From Cupriavidus basilensis (lineage in GTDB: Bacteria > Pseudomonadota > Gammaproteobacteria > Burkholderiales > Burkholderiaceae), in NCBI RefSeq assembly GCF_000876015.1, contig NZ_BBQM01000012.1, positions 434,001-498,000 on the forward strand: a DNA stretch of 64,000 nt, read 5' to 3'. The translations under genes and the position numbers were made by a program. Shown here piece by piece: positions 54,707 to 64,000 of this stretch; position 1 is the first letter of the stretch; each line of letters begins with the position of its first letter. Below the pieces are notes generated by a model that worked only from the letters and a program-made list of their open reading frames with translations, was not told the origin of the DNA and searched no databases.

Positions 54707-55605
54707 ACGGCCCCGCCCTGGCGCTGGCCGCGCAGGCGGGGGCGCCGCTGGCCATCGCGCAGGCAGCCGGCATCGACGCCGCCCTGCGCGCGTGCAGCGC
54801 GGACCCCGGCGAGACCTGCCTGTCCGAGCACGCCTTCGCCAACCTCTATCTGTTCCGGCAGGCGCACGACTACCGTTTCGTCGCCGGCAGCCATCCGCGC
54901 GTCACCGGCCTGACCTACGACGGCGCGCGCCACGTGCTGCCGCTGTTCGCGCTCGACACCGCGCCGCGCGCGCTCCTGCAGGCGCTGCTGCGCGGGCACG
55001 ACTGCTTCTACCCGCTCTCCGCCGCGCAGGTGGCGCGGCTCGATCCCGCCGTGTTCAACTGGAGCGCGGTGCGCGCCGATGCCGACTATCTCTATCCAGC
55101 CGCCAACTTCGCGGCCTACCGCGGCACTACGCTGTCCAGGAAGCGCAACCTGATGAAGCAGCTGCTGGCCGCGCATGCCGTCACCGCGCGGCCTTATCAC
55201 GCCGGGCTGGCGCGGCAGGCCATGACTGTCCATGCGCAGTGGATGGCGGCCAAGCGCAAGGCGCAAGGGGAGGCCGACGACGCGCCGTGCGCCGAGGCAT
55301 TGCGCGAGGCGGAGCGGCTCGGCCTGGAAGGCTTTCTCTACGAAGCAGGCGGCCAGCCGGTCGGTTTCGTGCTCGCGCAGGAGATCCGCCCGGCCGTGTT
55401 CGCCATGCGCTTCGCCAAGGGGCTGGATGCGTACAAGGGCATCTACCAGTACATGTTCCACCACTTCTGCACCGCCTTTGCGCGGCCGGTGGCGTGGCTG
55501 AACTTCGAGCAGGACCTCGGGCTGGACAACTTCCGCCAGACCAAGCAGTCGTATGCGCCCAGCGCGCTGCTGCCCAAGTACCGGGTCACGCTGCGCACGG
55601 ACTGA
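54703..55605 (+). CDS. DUF2156 (phosphatidylglycerol lysyltransferase C-terminal-like) protein
   Basis: This 300-residue protein matches the DUF2156 GNAT-like fold, related to aminoacyl-phospholipid synthase (MprF/LPG) catalytic domains but without a membrane part. Family-like segments are YLYPAANFAAYRGTTLSRKRN near the centre and WLNFEQDLGLDNFRQTKQSY near the end (both in part). The GTG start overlaps the stop codon of the preceding gene by four bases. Its place ahead of an acyl-CoA carboxylase operon is odd, and a role in that pathway is unknown. A short CAG-type repeat follows the stop codon. Confidence 0.75.
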   Translation: MNGPALALAAQAGAPLAIAQAAGIDAALRACSADPGETCLSEHAFANLYLFRQAHDYRFVAGSHPRVTGLTYDGARHVLPLFALDTAPRALLQALLRGHDCFYPLSAAQVARLDPAVFNWSAVRADADYLYPAANFAAYRGTTLSRKRNLMKQLLAAHAVTARPYHAGLARQAMTVHAQWMAAKRKAQGEADDAPCAEALREAERLGLEGFLYEAGGQPVGFVLAQEIRPAVFAMRFAKGLDAYKGIYQYMFHHFCTAFARPVAWLNFEQDLGLDNFRQTKQSYAPSALLPKYRVTLRTD

Positions 55606-55620
55606 CTCGCGCGCACGCTC

Positions 55621-55674
55621 CAGCCGCTGCCGCCACAGCCACAGCCGCAGCCGCAGCCCGCGCAGCAACAGCCA
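55621..55674 (+). repeat. CAGCCG/CAGCCA low-complexity repeat
   Basis: About nine imperfect CAGCCR units run head to tail in the 154-base gap between the DUF2156 gene and the carboxylase beta gene. It would be transcribed as part of the operon leader of the latter. No coding or structural role is apparent. Confidence 0.55.
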
Positions 55675-55759
55675 GTTCTCGCAAGACCCGCGCCAGGGCC
55701 GCCCCTACCATGCTTTCAAGCCGGCGCGCACCCGCGGCGGATCGTCAAGCACATTGCTC

Positions 55760-57376
55760 ATGGCCCATATCGAATCCAGAATTTCACCGACCAGCGAAAC
55801 CGCCCAGGCCAACCGCGCCGGCATGCTGGCGCTGCTCGACCACATCCGCGCGTTCGAGCAGCGCGCCGCCGACACCTCCGCCGCGTCGCGCGAGCGCTTC
55901 GAGAAGCGCGGCCAGCTGCTGCCGCGCGAGCGGCTGGCGCTGCTGCTGGACCCGGGCGCGCCGTTCATCGAGCTGTGCTCGCTGGCCGGCCTCGGGCTGG
56001 ACAACCCGGACCTCGACAAGAGCGTGCCCGGCGGCGGGCTGATCGCGGGCATCGGCGTGGTGTCGGGCATCCGCTGCATGATCAGCGCGTCGGACTCGGG
56101 CATCAACGCCGGCGCGTTGCAGCCCAAGGGGCTGGACAAGCAGTTGCGCGTGCAGGAGATCGCGCTGGAGAACAAGCTGCCCTACGTGCAACTGGTGGAA
56201 AGCGCCGGCGCCAACCTGATGACCTACAAGGTGGAGGACTTCATCCGCGGCGGCAACCTGTTCCGCAATCTCGCGCGGCTGTCCGCCGCGGGGCTGCCGG
56301 TGGTCACGGTGACGCACGGCTCGTCCACGGCCGGCGGCGCCTACCAGACCGGTTTGTCCGACTACATCATCATGGTGCGCGGCCGCTCCCGCGCGTTCCT
56401 GGCCGGCCCGCCGCTGCTGATGGCCGCCACCGGCGAGGTGGCCACCGAGGAAGAACTCGGCGGCGCGGTGATGCACACCAGCGTCTCCGGCCTGGGCGAC
56501 TACCTCGCCGAGGACGACCGCGACGCGCTGCGCATCGCGCGCGAGATCCTCGGCAAGATCGACTGGCCGCGCGAGCAACCGGCGCCGCGCGCGTTCAAGC
56601 CGCCGCGCTATGACGCCGAGGAACTGCTCGCCATCATGCCGATGGACCACAAGCGGCCGGTGGACATGAAGGAGGTCATCGCCCGCATCGCCGACGATTC
56701 GGACTTCCTGGAATTCGGCGAGAACTATGGCGGCGCCACCGTCTGCGGCCATGTGCGCATCGAAGGCTGGCCGCTCGGCATCATCACCAACAACGGCCCG
56801 ATCGATCCGGCCGGCGCCACCAAGGCCACGCACTTCATCCAGGCCTGCTGCCAGTCGCGCACGCCCATCCTGTACCTGAACAACACCACCGGCTTCATGG
56901 TGGGCCGCAGCTACGAGGAAGGCGGCATCATCAAGCACGGCTCCAAGATGATCCAGGCCGTGAGCAACGCCACCGTGCCGCAGATCACCATCTACTGCGG
57001 CGCGTCGTTCGGCGCCGGCAACTACGGCATGTGCGGGCGCGGCTTCCACCCGCGCTTCTGCTTCTCGTGGCCCAACGCCAAGACCGCCGTGATGGGCGGC
57101 GAGCAGGCCGCGCGCACGATGGCCATCGTCTCCGAGGCGGCCATGAAGCGCAAGGGCGGGGAGGTGGATGCGGCGCAGCTCGAAGCGTTGCAGAAAGGCA
57201 TCGTCGAACGCTTCGACCGCCAGATGAGCGTGTTCGTCACCAGTGCCCACGTGCTGGACGACGGCGTGATCGACCCGCGCCACACGCGCGCCGTGCTGGC
57301 CGGCGTGCTGGCCGTCTGCCGCGAGGGCGACGCGCGCGCGCCGCAGGCCATGCAGTTCGGCGTGGCCCGGCCCTGA
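55760..57376 (+). CDS. Acyl-CoA carboxylase beta (carboxyltransferase) subunit
   Basis: This 538-residue carboxyltransferase transfers CO2 from carboxybiotin to an acyl-CoA. It has the two crotonase-like halves: the first with VESAGANLMTYKVEDF and GSSTAGGAYQTGLSD, the second with ITNNGPIDPAGATKATHFIQ and GASFGAGNYGMCGRGF. The length fits methylcrotonyl- or geranyl-CoA carboxylase beta subunits, but the first half differs from typical methylcrotonyl enzymes (SAGANLMTYKVED instead of the usual GGANLPRQDEVF), so the substrate may differ. It heads an operon with dehydrogenase, alpha subunit and hydratase. ATG 55760 is chosen as the family start. Confidence 0.87.
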   Translation: MAHIESRISPTSETAQANRAGMLALLDHIRAFEQRAADTSAASRERFEKRGQLLPRERLALLLDPGAPFIELCSLAGLGLDNPDLDKSVPGGGLIAGIGVVSGIRCMISASDSGINAGALQPKGLDKQLRVQEIALENKLPYVQLVESAGANLMTYKVEDFIRGGNLFRNLARLSAAGLPVVTVTHGSSTAGGAYQTGLSDYIIMVRGRSRAFLAGPPLLMAATGEVATEEELGGAVMHTSVSGLGDYLAEDDRDALRIAREILGKIDWPREQPAPRAFKPPRYDAEELLAIMPMDHKRPVDMKEVIARIADDSDFLEFGENYGGATVCGHVRIEGWPLGIITNNGPIDPAGATKATHFIQACCQSRTPILYLNNTTGFMVGRSYEEGGIIKHGSKMIQAVSNATVPQITIYCGASFGAGNYGMCGRGFHPRFCFSWPNAKTAVMGGEQAARTMAIVSEAAMKRKGGEVDAAQLEALQKGIVERFDRQMSVFVTSAHVLDDGVIDPRHTRAVLAGVLAVCREGDARAPQAMQFGVARP

Positions 57377-57459
57377 ACCGCGCAGCCGTCGCACCGTCAC
57401 AGCACATCCACCGCACGCCATCCATCCGATACCAGATACCGCATACCAGGAACCGGAAC

Positions 57460-58614
57460 ATGCAACTCACCCCCGAACACGAGGCGCTGCGCGCCACCAT
57501 CAAGCGCTTCATCGCCGAGCAGGTCAATCCGCACGTGGACGCCTGGGAAGAGGCCGAGATCTTCCCCGCGCACGAGGTCTTCCGCAAGATGGGCGCGCTC
57601 GGGCTGCTGGGCCTGTCCAAGCCGGAAGCCGACGGCGGCGCCGGGCTCGACTATTCCTACAGCGCCGTGCTGGCCGAGACGCTGGCCGACGTCAACTGCG
57701 GCGGCGTGCCGATGGCCATCGGCGTGCAGACCGACATGGCCACGCCCGCGCTGGCCCACCACGGCAGCGACGAAGTCCGGCGCGAGTTCCTGGCGCCGGC
57801 CATCAGCGGCGAGTACGTGGCCTGCCTGGGCGTGTCCGAGGTCGGCAGCGGCTCGGACGTGGCCTCGATCAAGACCACCGCCCGCCGCGACGGCGGCGAC
57901 TACGTCATCAACGGCGGCAAGATGTGGACCACCAACGGCACCCAGGCCGATTTCTGCTGCGTGCTGGCCAACACCTCCGAAGGCGCGCCCCATCGCAACA
58001 AGACCCTGATCGTGGTGCCGATGAACACGCGCGGCGTGTCGGTTGCCAAGAAGATCCGCAAGATCGGCATGGACTCGTCGGACACCGCGCAGCTGTATTT
58101 CGACGACGTGCGCGTGCCGCAGCGCTGGCGCATCGGCGAGGAAGGCATGGGCTTCACCTACCAGATGGAGCAGTTCCAGGTGGAGCGGCTGTGGGGCGCG
58201 CTGAACACCTGCGGCGTGTGCCAGAAGGCCATCAACCTGACCATCGACTACACGCGCGAGCGCAAGGCGTTCGGCCACTCGATCCTGGACAACCAGTGGG
58301 TCCACTACACGCTGGCCGAGCTGCAGACCGAGGTGGAAGCGCTGCACGCGCTGTGCTGGCGCGCCGTGGAGACGATGGTGCGCGGCGAGGATGCCACGCG
58401 CCTGGCCACGATGGCCAAGCTCAAGGCCGGGCGGCTGGTGCGCGAAGTGTCGGACCGCAGCCTGCAGTTCTGGGGCGGCATGGGCTACGTGATGGAAAGC
58501 CCGGTCTCGCGGATCTTCCGCGACGGACGGCTGACTTCCATCGGCGGCGGCGCGGACGAGGTGATGCTGCAGATCCTGTGCAAGTTCATGGGCACGTTCC
58601 CGCAGGGCAGGTAA
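57460..58614 (+). CDS. Acyl-CoA dehydrogenase
   Basis: This 384-residue FAD enzyme introduces an alpha,beta double bond in an acyl-CoA. The sequence has the CLGVSEVGSGSDVASIKT FAD/substrate segment, WTTNGTQADFCCVL and the C-terminal RSLQFWGGMGYVMESPVSRIFRDGR region (quoted in part: GGMGYVMESPVSRIFRD). It resembles citronellyl-CoA (AtuD-like) and isovaleryl-type dehydrogenases; NPHVDAWEEAEIFPAHEVF is notably AtuD-like as far as I recall. It lies 83 bases after the beta subunit gene and 76 before the alpha subunit gene. AGGAACCGG precedes the ATG. Confidence 0.88.
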   Translation: MQLTPEHEALRATIKRFIAEQVNPHVDAWEEAEIFPAHEVFRKMGALGLLGLSKPEADGGAGLDYSYSAVLAETLADVNCGGVPMAIGVQTDMATPALAHHGSDEVRREFLAPAISGEYVACLGVSEVGSGSDVASIKTTARRDGGDYVINGGKMWTTNGTQADFCCVLANTSEGAPHRNKTLIVVPMNTRGVSVAKKIRKIGMDSSDTAQLYFDDVRVPQRWRIGEEGMGFTYQMEQFQVERLWGALNTCGVCQKAINLTIDYTRERKAFGHSILDNQWVHYTLAELQTEVEALHALCWRAVETMVRGEDATRLATMAKLKAGRLVREVSDRSLQFWGGMGYVMESPVSRIFRDGRLTSIGGGADEVMLQILCKFMGTFPQGR

Positions 58615-58690
58615 GCGCGGCGCGCACGCCGGCCTCGCGCCCGCCGGGCGCGGCGCCGGATCGAGAGAACACCATCCACACCGGGGCACC

Positions 58691-60667
58691 ATGAAGTCCA
58701 CGCCATTCCACAAGATCCTGATCGCCAACCGCGGCGAGATCGCGCTGCGCGTGATGCGCAGCGCCGCCGCGCTCGGCTACCGCACGGTGGCGGTCTATTC
58801 CAGCGCCGACGCCGGCGCCCGCCACGTGGCCGAAGCCGGGCAGGCGGTGCACATCGGCGAGGCCGCGCCGGCGCAGTCCTATCTGCGCATCGACGCCATC
58901 CTCGACGCCGCGCGCCGCACCGGCGCCGACGCCATTCACCCCGGCTACGGTTTCCTGGCCGAGAACGCCGCGTTCGCGCGCGCGTGCCGCGAGGCCGGGC
59001 TGGTGTTCATCGGCCCGTCGCCCGAATCCATCCTGGCGATGGGCAACAAGGCCGGCGCCAAGCGCCTGATGATGGCGGCGGACGTGCCCTGCATCCCTGG
59101 CTACCAGGGCGAGGACCAGAGCGACGCGCGGCTGGCGGCGGAGGCCGCGCGCATCGGCTTCCCGGTCATGATCAAGGCCACCGCCGGCGGCGGCGGACGC
59201 GGCATGCGGCTGGTGCCGGACGCGCGCGCGTTCGCCGAACTGCTGCGCAGCGCGCGCTCCGAGGCGCTGGGTGCCTTCGGCGACCCCGAGGTGATCCTCG
59301 AGCGCGCCGTGGTGGAGCCGCGCCACATCGAGATCCAGGTCCTGGCCGACCGCCACGGCAACGCCATCCACCTGGGCGAGCGCGACTGCTCGGTGCAGCG
59401 CCGCCACCAGAAGCTGATCGAGGAAGCGCCGTCGCCGGCGGTGAGCGCCGAGCTGCGCGCGCGCATGGGCGCCACCGCCGTGGCCGCGGTCAAGGCCATC
59501 GGCTACGAAGGCGCGGGCACGCTGGAATTCCTGCTCGACCGCGACGGCAACTATTACTTCATGGAGATGAACACGCGGCTGCAGGTGGAGCATCCCGTGA
59601 CCGAGGCCATCACCGGGCTGGACCTGGTGGCGCTGCAACTGCGCATCGCCGCCGGCGAGCCACTGCCGCTGACGCAGGAAGACGTGCGCCTTGCCGGCCA
59701 CGCCATCGAGGTGCGCCTGTGCGCCGAGGATGCGCAGCAGGGCTTCATGCCGCAGAGCGGCACCGTGGCGCTGTGGCAGGCGCCGCCCGCGCTGCGCACG
59801 GAGCACGCGCTGTGCAGCGGCGCGGCCATCCCGCCGTACTACGACTCGATGATCGCCAAGGTGGTCAGCCACGGCGCCGACCGCGACGAAGCGCGCCGCC
59901 GGCTGGCGCGCGGGCTGGAAGACCTGGTGGCGCTCGGCGTGACCACCAACCAGGCCTTCCTGGGCCGCTGCCTCGCGCATCCCGCGTTCGCGGCGGGCGA
60001 GGCCACCACCGCCTTCATCGGCCTGCACCAGGACGCGCTGCTGCGCGAAGACCCGGCGCGCCGCGCGCGCACCGCGGCGCTGGCGGCGCTGCTGCTGTAC
60101 GAGACCGCGCCGGGCCGCGTGGCGGGCGCACCGGCCGCCAGCCTGGCGCCGGCGCTGCCGATCGGCCTGCGCTACCGCGTCGGCGGTGCGGAGCATCAGG
60201 CGCGGCTGGCGTTCATGGGCGCCAGCCGTTTCGACATCACCGTGGGCGAGGCCCGCCATGCTTTCGAGACCATCGCGCTGGGCGAGCATTCGGTGCGCTT
60301 CGCCTGCGACGGCGTGACCGAGACCGCCATCTTCCACCGCGACGGCGACACGCTGCTGCTGCAATACGACGGCGAGCCGGCGCGGGTGCGGGACCACACC
60401 CGCGCCGCCGCCGAGCGCGCCGATGCCGGCGCCGGCGACGGCAAGCTGCGCGCCTCCATGAACGGCCGCGTGGTCAACGTGATGGTGGCCGCCGGCGACC
60501 GCGTGGAAGCCGGCCAGCCGATGGTCACGCTGGAGGCCATGAAGATGGAGCACATCCACGTGGCTCCGGCCGCCGGCCGCGTGGGCGCGGTGCACGTGCA
60601 GGTCGGCGACCAGGCCGCCGCCATGCGCGTGATTGCCGAGATCGAATTCGAAGCGCGCGCCGCCTGA
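58691..60667 (+). CDS. Acyl-CoA carboxylase alpha subunit (biotin carboxylase plus biotin carrier)
   Basis: This 658-residue protein has an N-terminal biotin carboxylase (about 1-450: KILIANRGEIALRVMRSA, ATAGGGGRGMRLV, MEMNTRLQVEHPVTE), a middle linker domain, and a C-terminal biotinyl domain with the biotinylated lysine in LEAMKMEHIHVAPAAG near residue 622. This layout matches methylcrotonyl-, propionyl- and geranyl-CoA carboxylase alpha subunits. With the beta subunit at 55,760 it should form the ATP-dependent acyl-CoA carboxylase holoenzyme. The hydratase gene begins 26 bases downstream. Confidence 0.92.
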   Translation: MKSTPFHKILIANRGEIALRVMRSAAALGYRTVAVYSSADAGARHVAEAGQAVHIGEAAPAQSYLRIDAILDAARRTGADAIHPGYGFLAENAAFARACREAGLVFIGPSPESILAMGNKAGAKRLMMAADVPCIPGYQGEDQSDARLAAEAARIGFPVMIKATAGGGGRGMRLVPDARAFAELLRSARSEALGAFGDPEVILERAVVEPRHIEIQVLADRHGNAIHLGERDCSVQRRHQKLIEEAPSPAVSAELRARMGATAVAAVKAIGYEGAGTLEFLLDRDGNYYFMEMNTRLQVEHPVTEAITGLDLVALQLRIAAGEPLPLTQEDVRLAGHAIEVRLCAEDAQQGFMPQSGTVALWQAPPALRTEHALCSGAAIPPYYDSMIAKVVSHGADRDEARRRLARGLEDLVALGVTTNQAFLGRCLAHPAFAAGEATTAFIGLHQDALLREDPARRARTAALAALLLYETAPGRVAGAPAASLAPALPIGLRYRVGGAEHQARLAFMGASRFDITVGEARHAFETIALGEHSVRFACDGVTETAIFHRDGDTLLLQYDGEPARVRDHTRAAAERADAGAGDGKLRASMNGRVVNVMVAAGDRVEAGQPMVTLEAMKMEHIHVAPAAGRVGAVHVQVGDQAAAMRVIAEIEFEARAA

Positions 60668-60692
60668 GCGCCGCCATTCCGGGAGACCACCC

Positions 60693-61478
<786 letters not shown>

Positions 61479-61592
61479 CCGCATGGCGGCATAGCGATCT
61501 GGCGACATGGCGGTATGACAGCGTGACGACATGACCATGCCGGCGGCGACCGGCAGCTTGCGAGACAGGGGACATCGCGTATGGGAGACACC

Positions 61593-63194
61593 ATGACCGC
61601 CTCATCATCCTCACCAGACGGCGACAGCGCCGGCATGCTGGCCCTCGGCATGGCCGACTGGCTGTGCCGCCGCGCCGCGCGCGGCCCGCAGCGCCCGGCG
61701 CTGACCAGCGGCGGGCAGACCTGGAGCTACGGCGAACTCGTCGCCCGCGCCGGGCGCATGGCCGCCGTGCTCGCCGCCGGCGGCGTGCGGCCCGGCCAGC
61801 GCGTGGGCTATCTCGGCCTGAACGACCCGCTGTTCCTGGTCACGCAGTTCGCATGCGGCTGGCTCGGCGCCATCTTCGTGCCGCTCAATTTCCGCCTGAC
61901 CGGGCCCGAGCTGGCCTTCATCCTCAACGATGCCGGCGTGCATACTCTGTTCGCCGACGACGGCTACACCGACGTGATCGACGAAGTGCGCGGCCGGCTG
62001 GAGTGCCGGCGCTACCTGGCCCGCGCCGCCGCGCCCGGCTGGGAAGGGCTGGACGCGCTGCTGGCCGATGCCGGCGGCGGCAACGCACACGGCAATGCGC
62101 ACCACAACGCCGCGCCGCCGCTGGCCGCCACCCGCCCCGACGACGTGGCCGCCATCATGTACACCTCCGGCACCACCGGCAACCCCAAGGGCGCCATGCT
62201 CACGCACGGCAACTTCTGGATCAACAACCTCAACGTCACCATGATGAGTGACATCGCCAGCACCGATGTCGGGCTCAACTTCGCGCCGCTGTTCCACGTC
62301 GGCGGCATGTGCTGCATCACGCTGCCGATCCTGATGGCCGGCGGCCACCTCGTCCTGCAGCGCAGCTTCGACCCCGCCGCCGTGATGCGCGACATCGCCA
62401 CCCACCGCGTGACGCTCAGCTTCGCCGTGCCCGCCATGCTGCTGTTCATCAGCCAGCATCCGGACTTCGCGCGCGCCGACCTCTCCAGCGTGCGCGGCAT
62501 CTCCGTGGGCGGCGCGCCCATGCCCGAGCCGCTGCTGCGCCTGTTCTCCGCGCGCGGCATCCCCGTCAACCAGGGCTACGGCCTGACCGAGACCGCCGCC
62601 GCCACCACCTTCCTCGCGCCCGAGCGCGGCGCGGACAAGCTCGGCTCGTGCGGCACGCCGGCCATGCTCACCGAAGTCTGCATCCGCGCGTTCAACGGCG
62701 CTCCCGTTGCCACCGCGCGGGAGCGCGGCGAGATCTGCGTGCGCGGCGGCAACGTCATGAAAGGCTACTGGAACCGCCCCGACGCCACCGCCGGCGCGTT
62801 CTACCCCGGCGGCTGGTTCCGCACCGGCGACGTCGGCTATACCGACGAGGAGGGCTTCTACTACATCTGCGACCGCCTCAAGGACATGGTCATCACCGGC
62901 GGCGAGAACGTCTACCCGGCCGAGGTGGAAAGCGTGCTGTACGACCACCCGGCCATCGCCGAAGTCGCCGTGATCGGCGCGCCCGATGCGCAATGGGGCG
63001 AGCACGTGGTGGCCGTGGTGGCGCTCAAGCCCGGCGCCAGCCTGACGCTGGAAGCACTGCAGGCGTTCGCCGAGCCGCGGCTGGCGCGTTACAAGCTGCC
63101 GCGCGAACTGCGGACGGTGGCGGCGCTGCCGCGCAATCCGACGGGCAAGGTGCTGAAGATCCGGCTGCGGGAGCAGGGCGGGCAGGGCGGCTAG
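61593..63194 (+). CDS. AMP-forming fatty-acid-type CoA ligase
   Basis: This roughly 533-residue ANL-superfamily ligase has IMYTSGTTGNPKGAMLTHG, NQGYGLTETAAATTF, GWFRTGDVGYTDEEGF and the catalytic lysine in LPRNPTGKVLKIRLRE. Two in-frame ATGs exist (61581 and 61593); I prefer the second because GGGAGACACC stands directly before it. It closes the acyl-CoA carboxylase gene set on the plus strand and may activate the pathway's starting acid, in parallel with the ligase at 52,024. Confidence 0.87.
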   Translation: MTASSSSPDGDSAGMLALGMADWLCRRAARGPQRPALTSGGQTWSYGELVARAGRMAAVLAAGGVRPGQRVGYLGLNDPLFLVTQFACGWLGAIFVPLNFRLTGPELAFILNDAGVHTLFADDGYTDVIDEVRGRLECRRYLARAAAPGWEGLDALLADAGGGNAHGNAHHNAAPPLAATRPDDVAAIMYTSGTTGNPKGAMLTHGNFWINNLNVTMMSDIASTDVGLNFAPLFHVGGMCCITLPILMAGGHLVLQRSFDPAAVMRDIATHRVTLSFAVPAMLLFISQHPDFARADLSSVRGISVGGAPMPEPLLRLFSARGIPVNQGYGLTETAAATTFLAPERGADKLGSCGTPAMLTEVCIRAFNGAPVATARERGEICVRGGNVMKGYWNRPDATAGAFYPGGWFRTGDVGYTDEEGFYYICDRLKDMVITGGENVYPAEVESVLYDHPAIAEVAVIGAPDAQWGEHVVAVVALKPGASLTLEALQAFAEPRLARYKLPRELRTVAALPRNPTGKVLKIRLREQGGQGG

Positions 63195-63494
63195 CCGCCG
63201 TGAGGCTCGCGGCTCGTTGATTTGCCGCGTCGGTCAGGCAATATCCGGGTAAATACCGAAGCGCGTTTCTCCGGCCAGAACCGCCCCATTTCCGGGATTT
63301 TCCGCCGCAGATGGCGTCTTTATCGCTTCGTGTGCACCAATGCAGATCCGGTTGCCGGCTTTTCCTAACCAAGCTGGCGCATTGTGAAAGTCCGTCATAA
63401 GCCGTTCATCTTTTGTCCGTAGCGGGTCCCGGCCGCACCACGTAGATTCTGGTGCAACTCGTGGTCCGAGATACAGAAAAAAGGATGGATTGAC
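63195..63494. promoter_or_regulatory. Intergenic region upstream of the right-edge MFS gene
   Basis: This 300-base gap holds no credible gene. Overlapping dyads lie at 63435-63455 (GCACCA and TGGTGC arms) and 63438-63464 (CCACG and CGTGG arms), about 35-60 bases before the transporter ATG, where an operator would lie. GGCGGCTAGCCGCC (63186-63199) spans the ligase stop codon and may contribute to termination. Confidence 0.4.
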
Positions 63495-64000
63495 ATGACT
63501 GCCCCCATTGCGATGCCGCCCGAGATTGCAAGAAAGATCGCCTGGCGGCTGGCGCCGCTGATGATCCTGATGTACATGGCGAACCAGCTCGACCGTGCCA
63601 ACATCGGCTACGCCGCGCTGACCATGAACCATGAGCTTGGCATGACGGCGGCCCAGTTCGGCCTCGCGGCAAGCCTGTTCTTTCTCGGTTATGTCCTGTT
63701 CGAGGTGCCAAGCAACCTGTGCATGTACCGCTTCGGCGCGCGCCTGTGGATGACGCGGATCATGCTGACCTGGGGCGTGGCGTCGTCGCTGACCAGCCTC
63801 GTGCCCAATGCCCAGTGGCTTTACGTGGCGCGCTTCTGCCTGGGCGTGTTCGAGGCCGGGCTGTTCCCCGGCATGGTCTATTACCTGACGCTCTGGCTGC
63901 CCACGCGCGACCGCGTCTGGATGATGTCCCTGTTCGTGACCGCGATCCCGCTGACCGGCGTGCTGGGCGCCCCGGTTTCCACCTGGCTGATGGAGAACGT
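63495..64000 (+). CDS. MFS transporter, anion:cation symporter type (cut by right window edge)
   Basis: The first 168 residues of a major facilitator protein are visible, beginning MTAPIAMPPEIARKIAWRLAP. Five predicted helices fall in the visible part, with MANQLDRANIGYAALTMN and LGYVLFEVPSNLCMYRFGAR, the latter being the signature loop after helix two. It resembles phthalate/tartrate/4-hydroxyphenylacetate permeases and differs from the transporter at 1376. The substrate is probably an organic anion. AAGGATGG lies upstream of the start codon. The 3' end lies beyond the window. Confidence 0.85.
   Translation, partial: MTAPIAMPPEIARKIAWRLAPLMILMYMANQLDRANIGYAALTMNHELGMTAAQFGLAASLFFLGYVLFEVPSNLCMYRFGARLWMTRIMLTWGVASSLTSLVPNAQWLYVARFCLGVFEAGLFPGMVYYLTLWLPTRDRVWMMSLFVTAIPLTGVLGAPVSTWLMEN

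Noticed and set aside
55621-55674. CRISPR-like or functional repeat array at the CAGCCG stretch.
   Set aside because: Six-base slippage repeat with no spacers; simple low-complexity DNA.

Overview
The window is GC-rich DNA (roughly two thirds G+C) from a betaproteobacterium, most likely a Burkholderiaceae member of the Cupriavidus/Ralstonia group. That placement rests on codon use, on several Bug-type (tripartite tricarboxylate family) solute-binding proteins without membrane partners, and on the gene families present. It is an inference; no rRNA or housekeeping marker is present to confirm it. I saw no tRNA, rRNA, CRISPR array or complete insertion sequence.

Positions 1-13,500 are a sugar-diacid (galactarate/glucarate) locus. 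kdgD (cut by the left edge) diverges from a glucarate-type MFS transporter and galactarate dehydratase garD. Two copies of an 18-bp GntR-like operator lie in inverted orientation between them. A berberine-bridge-type FAD oxidase follows. On the opposite strand a seven-gene run reads Bug protein, Ldh-family dehydrogenase, tautomerase, UxaA-family dehydratase, garL aldolase, garR reductase and a LysR regulator. The locus therefore encodes both known fates of 5-dehydro-4-deoxyglucarate: KdgD to 2-oxoglutarate semialdehyde, and GarL/GarR to pyruvate plus glycerate.

Positions 13,800-22,700 hold a second organic-acid block: a ThDP enzyme, a GlcD-type FAD dehydrogenase, a Bug protein, a second Ldh-family dehydrogenase and an MgtC-family protein, then an IclR regulator and an AMP-forming ligase on the other strand. 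Positions 22,800-46,500 are rich in signalling: a chemoreceptor, an EAL-CBS-GGDEF protein, an orphan OmpR-type regulator, two head-to-head sigma-54 activators with a degenerate kinase, a hybrid kinase, a GAF-GGDEF cyclase, and a CqsA/LqsA-like alpha-hydroxyketone autoinducer synthase lying tail-to-tail with a six-helix sensor kinase. Interspersed are an aldo/keto reductase, cardiolipin synthase, an ion channel, an SDR-Bug operon and ribA.

Positions 47,200-51,400 look like accessory DNA. A tyrosine recombinase diverges from a KfrA-like coiled-coil DNA-binding protein across an AT-rich, palindrome-packed promoter region. Next comes a lower-GC islet with a predicted PAAR-M35 metallopeptidase (a type VI secretion effector-like protein) and an exported OmpA-like protein. 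Positions 51,400-63,200 return to the GC-rich backbone with an acyl-CoA carboxylase pathway (acyl-CoA synthetase, TIGR03084-like protein, DUF2156 protein, carboxylase beta, acyl-CoA dehydrogenase, biotin carboxylase alpha, enoyl-CoA hydratase, AMP ligase) that resembles the liu/atu pathways. A second MFS transporter runs off the right edge.
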